From: an uncultured Desulfobulbus sp.
Lineage (GTDB): Bacteria > Desulfobacterota > Desulfobulbia > Desulfobulbales > Desulfobulbaceae
Assembly (NCBI GenBank): GCA_946539945.1
Contig: CAMNHX010000045.1
Coordinates: forward strand, 1 to 8,454
DNA length: 8,454 bases
Direction: 5' to 3'
Shown here: positions 1 through 6,203 of the stretch, one piece after another
Position numbering within the stretch: the first letter of the stretch is position 1
How the letters are laid out: every line of letters begins with the position of its first letter
The notes under the pieces: generated by a model
Databases searched by the model: none
Told to the model about the DNA's origin: nothing
Seen by the model: only the letters and a program-made list of their open reading frames with translations
Translations under genes and position numbers: made by a program

Positions 1-1863
1 GGACGCCGCTATCACGAGAACCGGGAGGATGACATTTCCAGGCGCGTCATTGCCGACCACGCCCGGGCCACGACCTTTCTGGTGGCAGACGGTGTTCTGC
101 CCTCCAACGAGGGGCGGGGCTATGTGTTGCGCCGCATCATGCGCCGAGCCATCCGTTATGGCCGGATGCTGGGGCTTGCTGACTTCTTTCACGGAACCTG
201 CGCTCTGGTGACAGAACAGATGGGGCCAGCCTACCCGCACTTGAACAACACAAAAGCGCTTCTGGAACAGGTGGTCACGCACGAGGAAAGCCGCTTTGGC
301 GAAACCCTGGACCAGGGTCTGCAACGCCTTGATCAGGAAATCCGGCGCGTGAAAAAAGAGCAGGGCGACAAGGCCCGCTTGGACGGCGAGTTTGTCTTCA
401 AACTCTACGACACTTACGGTTTCCCGGTGGACATCGTGCGTGACGCGGCCATTGAGCAGGGCATCAGCTTTGACGAACAGGGCTTTGATGCAGCCATGCA
501 GCGGCAACGGGAAATGTCGCGCAAGTCGTGGAAGGGCACGGATGTTTCCCATCTGGATGCAGGCGTTCTGGATTTGGACAGCCAGGGTCTGAAGAGCAGC
601 TTTACCGGCTACGAAAGCACCACAGGCGAGGCAGTGATCCTGGGTATGGTGGATGACAGCGGGGCTTTGGTCAGCCGGGCAGAGTCTGGGGCAAAGTTGA
701 AGCTCCTGGTGGACAAAACGCCCTTTTACGCGGTGAAAGGCGGGCAGGAGGGCGATCAGGGGGAAATCACCTGGTCAGGCGGGCGCTTTGTTGTGGAATC
801 CACAGTTGCGCCACTGGAGGGCCTGATTCTGCATGAGGGCACGGTACAGCAGGGCACGCTGGCAACAGGCGGGCAAGTGACCATGCAGGTTTCACCCCGC
901 CGGAACGACACTGCGGGTAACCACACAGCCACCCACCTCTTGCACGCGGCCATGAAAAACATTCTGGGCGAGCATGTGCGGCAGGCAGGCTCTTCGGTGG
1001 ATCACAACCGCCTGCGCTTTGACTTCACCCACTTTTCGCCCTTGAGCGACGGTGAAATCTTCACCATCGAGCAGATGGTGAATGACCAGATCCGGCGCAA
1101 CACGCCAGTCATGACCGAGGTTCTGGACCGGGAAGCTGCCATTGCGGGCGGTGCAACCGCGCTCTTTGGCGAGAAGTACGGTGATCAGGTGCGGGTGGTG
1201 CAGATCGGCGAGTTCAGCAAGGAACTCTGCGGTGGTACGCACGTGCGCCGCACTGGCGACATCGGTATGTTCAAGATTGTGTCAGAAACCGGGATAGCCG
1301 CAGGCGTGCGCCGCATTGAAGCCCTGACCGGTTCTGCGGCCCTGCGCTGGATGCAGGAAATGGTGCGGGCTGCCAATGCGGTGAGCGAAGTGGCAGGCGT
1401 GCCGCTTGAGGCAGTGCCAGACAAGATGCAAGCGCTGTTCAAGCGCCAGAAGGAACTGGAAAAGCAGATTGCCTCCCTGAACGCGAATTTGGCCCTGGCA
1501 GACATGGATGAACTGCTGGCGCAGACCAGCGAGGTGCAGGGCATTCCTCTTCTGGCCTGCCGGGTTCCTTTGGATTCAGTGAAGACGCTCCGGGAGATTG
1601 GCGACAAGGTCCGGGCCAAAATGCCCAACGGCATCATTGTGCTGGGCGGTGACTGCGACGGCAAGGCCGCGCTGCTGGCTTTAGTCAGCCCGGAGTACAA
1701 CAAGAGCATCAAGGCGGGTGAGCTGGTCAACAGGGTTGCTGCCATTGTGGGCGGCAAGGGCGGCGGCAGACCTGATATGGCCCAGGCTGGCGGCACCATG
1801 CCAGATAAACTGAACGAGTCCATTGCTGCTGTGCCGGGTATTGTGAATGAATTGCTGAATTGA
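1..1863 (+). CDS. alaS: Alanyl-tRNA synthetase, 5'-truncated by window edge
   Basis: This enzyme charges tRNA-Ala with alanine in the cytoplasm and hydrolyses mischarged Ser/Gly-tRNA-Ala. The frame is open from base 1, and 620 residues plus a TGA stop are present. The family is usually about 870-880 residues, so roughly the first 250, holding class II motifs 1 and 2, lie outside the window. Visible parts, in fragment numbering, are: the motif 3 region (VIADHARATTF followed by GVLPSNEGRGYVLRRI, about residues 17-45); the editing domain with its metal-binding HTATH (308-312) and CGGTH (Cys410, His414); a coiled stretch near 480-500; and the C-terminal DHHA1 domain ending in the glycine-rich GGKGGGRPDMAQAGG. 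A GTG at 82 could be mistaken for a start, but the conserved sequence continues upstream of it. Codon use is GC-rich. No clear terminator follows, and the next gene begins 29 bases after the stop. Identification is secure. Confidence 0.98.
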   Translation, partial: GRRYHENREDDISRRVIADHARATTFLVADGVLPSNEGRGYVLRRIMRRAIRYGRMLGLADFFHGTCALVTEQMGPAYPHLNNTKALLEQVVTHEESRFGETLDQGLQRLDQEIRRVKKEQGDKARLDGEFVFKLYDTYGFPVDIVRDAAIEQGISFDEQGFDAAMQRQREMSRKSWKGTDVSHLDAGVLDLDSQGLKSSFTGYESTTGEAVILGMVDDSGALVSRAESGAKLKLLVDKTPFYAVKGGQEGDQGEITWSGGRFVVESTVAPLEGLILHEGTVQQGTLATGGQVTMQVSPRRNDTAGNHTATHLLHAAMKNILGEHVRQAGSSVDHNRLRFDFTHFSPLSDGEIFTIEQMVNDQIRRNTPVMTEVLDREAAIAGGATALFGEKYGDQVRVVQIGEFSKELCGGTHVRRTGDIGMFKIVSETGIAAGVRRIEALTGSAALRWMQEMVRAANAVSEVAGVPLEAVPDKMQALFKRQKELEKQIASLNANLALADMDELLAQTSEVQGIPLLACRVPLDSVKTLREIGDKVRAKMPNGIIVLGGDCDGKAALLALVSPEYNKSIKAGELVNRVAAIVGGKGGGRPDMAQAGGTMPDKLNESIAAVPGIVNELLN

Positions 1864-1880
1864 CTGCATGATTTTATAAT
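1852..1880 (+). promoter_or_regulatory. Candidate sigma-70 promoter for the acyltransferase gene
   Basis: A perfect TATAAT at 1875-1880 stands 17 bases downstream of TTGCTG (1852-1857, 3 of 6 matches to the -35 consensus). The -35 lies inside the last codons of alaS. Transcription would start near 1887, only a few bases before the ATG at 1893, giving an almost leaderless message. The only SD-like bases (GGA at 1881-1883) would then be upstream of the transcript start. The promoter assignment is inference from sequence alone, and AT-rich DNA produces such matches by chance. Confidence 0.4.
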
Positions 1881-1892
1881 GGACTATCAAAT

Positions 1893-2710
1893 ATGAAACA
1901 GGTTATTACCAGTTCTGACCAAATTTCTTCAATAGTTGACAATAAGGTTATCGGTTCTCCTATTCTAAAAAACAGCAAAATTGTTTTTGCGGGGAGGGGG
2001 GTAACACTCTATATTGTGAAGAAGGTGTTACTTTATCGTCATCAACGATTTCATTTAAGGGGAGTAATGGGCTAATCGTGTTAGGAAAAAATAAACAGTA
2101 TAAAATCAATTTATCGGTTTATAGCAATTGCTCTATAATTATTGGAAGAAATGTATATACTAATTCTTATAATACTACTTCTTCTGTGATAGCTTCAGAA
2201 GAGTGTACAATTATAATAGGAGATGGGTGTTTGTTTTCTTTCGGTATATATATAAGAACAGCCGATCCTCATCTCGTGTATAGTATAGACTCGAAAGAAC
2301 GTATAAATTACAGTAGAGATATACTTATAGGCGATCATGTATGGGTTGGGCAGGGGGCAACAATCCTTAAAGGAACAGTTATTGGCAGTGGTTCTATTAT
2401 TGGAGCAATGGGAGTAGTAGCAGGAAAAACCATACCTTCGAATGAAAGTTGGGCTGGGAATCCATCGAGGTGTATAGGTAAAAATATATTTTGGGACAGG
2501 CACTGTGTACATACTTGGACATCGGAACAAACAGCCCGTTATGCCAATTTGGATACAGATGATTTCATATTCTGTAAAGACGAATATACAATTACAAAAT
2601 CTTGTATTCCTTCATGTACCTTGTCCTCTGAAGAAAAGCTGGCTCATTATCTCTCTATTGGTTATGAGAATCGGTTGCATAATCGTTTTTTCGTTGAGAG
2701 CGACAAGTGA
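1893..2710 (+). pseudogene. Hexapeptide-repeat O-acyltransferase, interrupted by a -1 frameshift
   Basis: Two overlapping open frames together encode one left-handed beta-helix protein of about 272 residues. The first (1893-2075) starts MKQVITSSDQISSIVDNKV and runs in frame as far as NSKIVFAG. Reading then has to move back one base near 1991-2001, where the DNA is GCGGGGAGGGGGGTAAC. In the new frame the helix continues as NTLYCEEGVTLSSSTISFKG and joins directly to the larger downstream open frame, with no stop between 1979 and 2710. Adding one G to either the G4 or the G6 run restores a single gene. Without it, the first frame ends at TAA 2073-2075 after 60 residues. The whole stretch is visibly AT-rich with many ATA, AGA and TTA codons, unlike alaS and the genes at 2953-5960, which suggests horizontal transfer. 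It could be a dead gene, a phase-variable gene or a sequencing error. Confidence 0.72.
2078..2710 (+). CDS. Acyltransferase of the LbH/XAT type, catalytic portion
   Basis: This 210-residue open frame is the intact downstream part of the split gene and contains everything recognisably catalytic. Isoleucine-rich hexapeptide coils (CSIIIGRNVYTN, CTIIIGDGCLFS) are followed by IRTADPHLVYS, whose His65 fits the catalytic histidine of the xenobiotic/maltose O-acetyltransferase group. Next comes the classical GDHVWVGQGATILKG-VIGSGSIIGAMGVV block (85-114), then WAGNPSRCIGKN (125-136), the usual C-terminal signature for the acyl-CoA site. About 70 further residues form an extension of unknown role. Relatives commonly acetylate sugars of capsule, O-antigen or other surface glycans in the cytoplasm, and the substrate here cannot be read from sequence. 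GTG at 2078 is the first possible start in this frame after the shift, with no convincing Shine-Dalgarno site. Independent translation from it would give a helix missing its first turns, so it is probably not the native start. Confidence 0.6.
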   Translation: MLGKNKQYKINLSVYSNCSIIIGRNVYTNSYNTTSSVIASEECTIIIGDGCLFSFGIYIRTADPHLVYSIDSKERINYSRDILIGDHVWVGQGATILKGTVIGSGSIIGAMGVVAGKTIPSNESWAGNPSRCIGKNIFWDRHCVHTWTSEQTARYANLDTDDFIFCKDEYTITKSCIPSCTLSSEEKLAHYLSIGYENRLHNRFFVESDK

Positions 2711-2772
2711 TATGTTGGTCCGTTTAAGAATGTTTTCATGGTACATTGTCTATGAGTAATTGAACCGTTTTG

Positions 2773-2895
2773 ATTATAGGGAACCTTGCAAAATAGCCGA
2801 CAAGCTGAATTGCCGTTTTTGTAACTTACCGATTTTCCTCAACTTTACCGACGAGGATGAGCGCGGATTGTGAATTTTTCAAGATTCCCTATAAT
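2773..2895. mobile_element. MITE-like element with 22-bp terminal inverted repeats
   Basis: The stretch 2773-2794 and the reverse complement of 2874-2895 match at 20 of 22 positions (shared core ATTATAGGGAA-CTTG-AAAAT). They enclose about 80 bases with no credible reading frame. This is the structure of a non-autonomous miniature element or an internally deleted insertion sequence. If the mobile ends are taken as GGGAA, both sides are flanked by TATA, which could be a short target duplication, but the sequence is self-complementary there so this is ambiguous. The parent transposase family is not identifiable from the window; ends of this style occur in IS5/IS630-like elements, which is only a suggestion. 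It lies between the AT-rich acyltransferase and the synthase gene. Confidence 0.65.
2868..2895 (+). promoter_or_regulatory. Candidate outward promoter at the right end of the MITE-like element
   Basis: TTGTGA (2868-2873, 4 of 6 matches to TTGACA) is followed after 16 bases by a perfect TATAAT (2890-2895), the outer edge of the right inverted repeat. It points at the synthase gene, with transcription predicted near 2902 and a leader of about 50 bases. No better candidate is visible before the synthase start. It is not experimentally supported. Confidence 0.4.
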
Positions 2896-2927
2896 ACTCG
2901 GAATCCCTTTTCAGCTAACTAACGATG

Positions 2928-2946
2928 TGAATTGAGTAGCAATTCA
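2928..2946 (+). promoter_or_regulatory. Hairpin directly before the synthase start codon
   Basis: TGAATTG-AGTAG-CAATTCA forms a perfect 7-bp stem with a 5-base loop, ending 6 bases before the ATG at 2953. It occupies the place where a ribosome binding site is expected, and no AGGAGG-like sequence is present. It could be a translational control structure or a dyad operator. Its role is inferred. Confidence 0.35.
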
Positions 2947-2952
2947 TGAATC

Positions 2953-4209
2953 ATGAGCAGAGAGAACAAGAATAACCACGAGCGCATCGTTATCACCGGC
3001 GTGGGTCTTGCCGCGCCAGGCGCGGACAATCTGGCTGATTTCCGTGCCAATCTTCTGTCTGGCACAAGCGGCATTTCTACCTTGGACCTGCGCTACATGG
3101 GCGTGCATCCGGCAGGTCTGTGCAGCTTTGACGAGACCCGCTACCGCAAGAAAAAGGAAAACAAGCGCGGTACCCGGGCAGGCTGCATCGGCGTGTATTG
3201 TGCGGGCGAGGCGCTCAAGGACAGTGGCATAACCCTGGGCGCAGAGTATGACCCGGCGCGAACCGGCGTGTATGTGGGACTCACTGAACACGGCACAGTG
3301 GAAACGGAAAACGAGGTCTACAATATCAGCCAGTACGGCTACAACGTGGACTACTGGACCCACCACCACAACCCGCGCACCGTGCTCAACAATCCGGCAG
3401 GCGAAATCACCATGACCTTTGGTCTGACCGGGCCGCATTACTCCATTGGCGCGGCCTGTGCGGCAGGCAATGCAGCCCTGATTCAGGGCCTGCAGATGCT
3501 CCGGCTGGGCGAAGTGGACCTGGCTCTCTGCGGCGGGCTGTCGGAATGTGTGGGTTCTTTCGGCATTTTTGCGAGTTTCCGGGCGCAGGGCGCTCTGGCT
3601 GAACACGAAGACCCCACCAGGGCCAGCCGCCCCTTTGACATGGCCAGAAACGGCATTGTCATTTCCGAAGGCGGTTGCCTCTTCACTTTGGAGCGACTGG
3701 ATTCAGCATTGCAGCGGGGCGCGAAGATCTACGGCGAAATCGCAGGCTATGCCATCAACTCGGATGCCAAGGACTTTGTTCTGCCCTACAGCCCCAGGCA
3801 GAGCGAGTGCATGGTACTGGCGCTCAAACGCGCCGGAATGCAGCCCCAGGACATCAGCCTCATCAACACCCACGCCACTGGAACCCGGCAGGGCGATATT
3901 GAGGAATGCAAGGCCATCCGCGCTGTCTTTGCCGACTGCCCCAAAACCTTTGTCAACAACACCAAGTCGCTCATCGGGCACGCCATGGGCGCGGCAGGCG
4001 TGCTGGAACTGGCAGGCAACCTGCCAGCTTTTACTGACCACATGGTGCATCCAACCATCAACCTTGACGAGCTGGACCCGGAGTGCGCTCTGCCCAATCT
4101 GGTTTCTGGTGAGACCCGCGAACTGCCGCAGGTGGACTCCATCCTGAACAGTTCCTTTGGCATGGTGGGCATCAATTCTGTTTTGGTTGTCAAGAGATTT
4201 CTGGCGTGA
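2953..4209 (+). CDS. Beta-ketoacyl-ACP synthase, FabF/KAS II-like
   Basis: This condensing enzyme of the thiolase fold would extend an acyl chain by decarboxylative Claisen condensation with malonyl-ACP in the cytoplasm. At 418 residues it is the normal size for the FabF group. It opens with the conserved RIVITGVGLAAPGA (11-24). The Cys-His-His triad is visible: Cys169 in GAACAAGN, His307 in NTHATGT and His343 in KSLIGHAMGAAG, with Lys338 also conserved. The usual C-terminal NSFGFGG-N motif reads NSSFGMVGINSV here, replacing the gating Phe and a neighbouring Gly. ATG 2953 is the first in-frame start after a stop at 2947-2949 and lacks a good Shine-Dalgarno site. Directly downstream are an ACP and a FAD oxidoreductase on the same strand, and no malonyltransferase, ketoreductase or dehydratase is nearby. 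This argues for a specialised pathway rather than the housekeeping fabF, though a role in primary synthesis is not excluded. Confidence 0.93.
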   Translation: MSRENKNNHERIVITGVGLAAPGADNLADFRANLLSGTSGISTLDLRYMGVHPAGLCSFDETRYRKKKENKRGTRAGCIGVYCAGEALKDSGITLGAEYDPARTGVYVGLTEHGTVETENEVYNISQYGYNVDYWTHHHNPRTVLNNPAGEITMTFGLTGPHYSIGAACAAGNAALIQGLQMLRLGEVDLALCGGLSECVGSFGIFASFRAQGALAEHEDPTRASRPFDMARNGIVISEGGCLFTLERLDSALQRGAKIYGEIAGYAINSDAKDFVLPYSPRQSECMVLALKRAGMQPQDISLINTHATGTRQGDIEECKAIRAVFADCPKTFVNNTKSLIGHAMGAAGVLELAGNLPAFTDHMVHPTINLDELDPECALPNLVSGETRELPQVDSILNSSFGMVGINSVLVVKRFLA

Positions 4210-4265
4210 GCCGTGCCGCTATGGTAGATTGCCCGGCTTGAACGCTCTTTTTTCCCGCTTTTTTC

Positions 4266-4270
4266 AAGGA
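4266..4270 (+). promoter_or_regulatory. Ribosome binding site for the ACP gene
   Basis: AAGGA lies 8 bases before the ATG at 4279 and fixes that start. It is the clearest ribosome binding site in the cluster, fitting an ACP that must be made in excess over its partner enzymes. Confidence 0.65.
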
Positions 4271-4278
4271 CCTGTATC

Positions 4279-4530
4279 ATGAACCGAGACGACATCAAGG
4301 ACGCGCTGCTGGAGATTATTGGCGATATTGACGAAGAGGCGGATCTGGATGCGCTGGACGCTGACAAGCCGCTTCGCGACCAGCTTGATCTGGATTCCAT
4401 GGACTTTCTGGACATTGTGATGGAACTGCGTAAACGCTACAAACTGCAAATCCCGGAAGACGAGTATCCAGAACTCATCACCCTGAACAGCTGTATCAAG
4501 TATCTGGAACCCAAGTTGCGCGAGATCTGA
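4279..4530 (+). CDS. Acyl carrier protein
   Basis: This small acidic protein of 83 residues has the length and helical pattern of an ACP. The attachment site is LDLDSMDFLDIVMEL, with Ser40 as the serine that would carry 4'-phosphopantetheine. The usual motif is DSLD, so Leu to Met is a mild variant. The C-terminal half (YKLQIPEDEYPELITLNSCIKYL) fits helices II-III of the family. It would hold the growing chain for the synthase encoded 69 bases upstream and present it to the FAD enzyme encoded 23 bases downstream. It is not next to other fab genes and its sequence departs from the very conserved housekeeping AcpP, so it is probably a dedicated carrier. That last point is inference. Confidence 0.92.
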   Translation: MNRDDIKDALLEIIGDIDEEADLDALDADKPLRDQLDLDSMDFLDIVMELRKRYKLQIPEDEYPELITLNSCIKYLEPKLREI

Positions 4531-4553
4531 CGCGCCCGCCTCACCCTGCCGCC

Positions 4554-5960
4554 ATGGCTGCCGATTACCAGCTTGTCATTATTGGCGCCGGTCTTTCCGG
4601 CTTGGCGGCAGGCATCCGCGCCGCCCGCTTCGGCGCAAAAACCCTGATTGTGGAACAACACCACCGCGCAGGTGGTCTGAATTCCTGGTACACACAGGCA
4701 GGCCGCCTGCTGGAAAGCGGTCTGCACGCCATGACCAACTGCGTGCCGCCAGAGCGCAAAAAAGCGCCGCTGAACCTGATCTTCCGTCAGTTGAACCTGT
4801 CTCGGCGGGAATTTCTCATACAGGAACAGTGGACCAGCGAAATCGTGTTTCCCGGCGCAAGCCTTGCCTTTGCCAATGATCCAGCGCTCCTGGCCGCTGA
4901 AGTGGAACGCCAGTTCCCTGGCTCTGGCCCTGCCTTTCAGTCTCTGCGCGAGGCCATGACTGCCTTTGATCCCTACAAGCCCGCGCCTTGGCAGTCGGCG
5001 CGGGCCTTTGTGCTTGCCCATCTGCGCGAGCCGCTTTTGGCGGATATGCTGCTCTTGCCGCTCATGCTCTACGGCAATGCGGAAGAGCACGACATGGCGC
5101 TTTCCGCCTTTGTCATCCTGTTCCGGGCCGTGTTTGAGGAGGGACTCTTCCGGCCTGCGGGCGGTATTCGCGGTCTGCTGGACCTGTTGCTTCGCCAGTA
5201 TGCAAACTTTGGCGGTGAGATCCGCTTTCAGGCAGACGTGGAAGCCCTTCTGACCAAGGGCGACCGGGTCACAGGACTGCGTTTGGCCGACGGCACGGCA
5301 ATTTCCGCTGAGGCGGTCATCTCCACTGCAGGTCTCCCGGAAACCATGCGCCTGACTGCTGGCGCTCCTCTCCAATGGCCGCAAACCGCCTGTGCCTGTT
5401 GCGGAGCCATGAGCTTTACCGAGACCATCTCTGTTTTGCCGGAAAGCGCCCGTGAAAGCGTGCGGCAGGATCGCACCATGATCTTCTACCATCAGGGTCA
5501 GCGCCTGCGCTATCAGAGGCCAGACGCACTGCAGGACGCTTCCTGGGGCATCATCTGCTTTCCCGAACACTTTGGCGACGCCCAAGCGGCAGAGAGTGAA
5601 TTTTCCGTGCGGGTGAGCAATCCAGCCTCTTTTCTGCTTTGGCAGGAACTGCGGGCGCAGTCCGCAGAAGCCTACCGGCTCGCCAAGCAGCAGTGCCGCA
5701 CCGAAGCTGTGGCAGCCAGCGAAGCCTATGTCGGTTCTTATACGGGGCACACGCTCCATCAGGACACCTTCACCCCGCTGACCATTGCCCGCTTTACGCG
5801 CAAGGCTGGCGGGGCCATCTACGGCAGCCCGGTCAAGGTGGCGAGTGGCGAAACGCCCTGGACCAACCTCTTTCTTGCTGGCACAGACCAGGGATTGGTG
5901 GGCATTGTGGGAGCCATGATGAGCGGGATCAGCATTGTCAACCAGCGGCTCTTGCGTTGA
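4554..5960 (+). CDS. CrtI/phytoene-desaturase-like FAD-dependent oxidoreductase
   Basis: This 468-residue flavoprotein has an N-terminal Rossmann dinucleotide-binding motif IIGAGLSGLAAG (9-20). Glu34 in LIVEQ is placed for the adenosine ribose, and RAGGLNSWY (38-46) matches the GG motif of the amine oxidase/CrtI superfamily. The middle RPAGGIRGLLDLLLRQ (200-215) and GGEIRFQADVEALL (220-233), and TPLTIARFTRKAGGAIYG (407-424), follow the carotenoid desaturase/isomerase pattern. The C-terminal FAD motif is NLFLAGTDQGLVGIVGAMMSG (438-458). Family members desaturate, isomerise or saturate polyene or acyl chains. No carotenoid synthesis gene (crtB, crtE) is present; the neighbours are a ketosynthase and an ACP, so an ACP-bound acyl chain is the more likely substrate. 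It has no signal peptide or clear membrane helix. ATG 4554 starts 23 bases after the ACP stop with no evident Shine-Dalgarno site, suggesting translational coupling. Exact reaction unknown. Confidence 0.85.
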   Translation: MAADYQLVIIGAGLSGLAAGIRAARFGAKTLIVEQHHRAGGLNSWYTQAGRLLESGLHAMTNCVPPERKKAPLNLIFRQLNLSRREFLIQEQWTSEIVFPGASLAFANDPALLAAEVERQFPGSGPAFQSLREAMTAFDPYKPAPWQSARAFVLAHLREPLLADMLLLPLMLYGNAEEHDMALSAFVILFRAVFEEGLFRPAGGIRGLLDLLLRQYANFGGEIRFQADVEALLTKGDRVTGLRLADGTAISAEAVISTAGLPETMRLTAGAPLQWPQTACACCGAMSFTETISVLPESARESVRQDRTMIFYHQGQRLRYQRPDALQDASWGIICFPEHFGDAQAAESEFSVRVSNPASFLLWQELRAQSAEAYRLAKQQCRTEAVAASEAYVGSYTGHTLHQDTFTPLTIARFTRKAGGAIYGSPVKVASGETPWTNLFLAGTDQGLVGIVGAMMSGISIVNQRLLR

Positions 5961-5993
5961 CCTGCCAGCCACTGTCCATAGTATCCGCCTTCC

Positions 5994-6180
5994 TGTCATT
6001 CTGAAGCGCGAAGCGCTGAAGGTTTCCAGCGCGACTTTTCAGCGAAGCGGTAAAAGGAGTGCGGTGAAAGCAGTCATGGAGCATACCGGGAAGACGGCAA
6101 GAGATGGACTTTTACCGTGCTTTGCACTGAAAGACTTTTACCGTGCTTCGCACTGAAAAGTCGCTTCATTCAGCATGACA
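5994..6180. repeat. Composite palindromic intergenic repeat
   Basis: The block is bounded by TGTCATTCTGAA (5994-6005) and TTCAGCATGACA (6169-6180), which are inverted copies at 11 of 12 positions. Inside are a perfect small hairpin AGCGC-GAA-GCGCT (6005-6017) and a longer inverted pair, 6031-6056 against 6135-6164. Each of its hairpin units is a CTTTT/AAAAG outer stem around a short inner GC-rich stem with a GAA or TTC loop. TGTCATTCTGA-type dispersed repeats are common in many bacterial genomes. The block separates two convergent genes (FAD oxidoreductase and TRIC protein) and could act as a bidirectional terminator or mRNA stabiliser. Confidence 0.7.
6107..6158 (+). repeat. Two tandem 26-bp hairpin units
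   Basis: Two adjacent 26-bp copies (6107-6132 and 6133-6158) differ at one base. The difference is in the loop (GTGCTTTGCAC against GTGCTTCGCAC), so the 4-bp GTGC/GCAC stem is kept in both. This looks like a recent duplication inside the palindromic block. Confidence 0.8.
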
Positions 6181-6203
6181 TACAAAGCGAAAACGGAAAC
6201 CCC

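Noticed and set aside
1185..1823. 212-residue minus-strand open frame inside alaS
   Set aside because: It is antisense to conserved AlaRS editing and C-terminal domains, is Ser/Pro/Ala-rich and has no domain pattern; a shadow.
2505..2759. 84-residue frame overlapping the end of the acyltransferase
   Set aside because: It overlaps the convincing beta-helix frame, has no own ribosome site and no recognisable content.
2814..2919. Short frame through the MITE-like element ending near FFKIPYN, as a possible transposase C-terminus
   Set aside because: It is too short to judge, has no DDE-type motif and crosses the right inverted repeat; I cannot support a coding claim.
4210..4278. T-rich stretch between the synthase and ACP genes as a terminator
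   Set aside because: There are runs of T but no stable GC stem directly before them, and the genes look co-transcribed.
4437..5999. 520-residue open frame on the minus strand opposite the FAD oxidoreductase
   Set aside because: It lies antisense to a gene with clear FAD motifs, has no recognisable motif and an odd residue mix (many Arg, His, Gly, Gln), as expected for a shadow frame in GC-rich coding DNA.
5994..6180. CRISPR-like array
   Set aside because: There are only two adjacent 26-bp copies with no spacers between them and no cas genes; it is a tandem duplication within a palindromic repeat.
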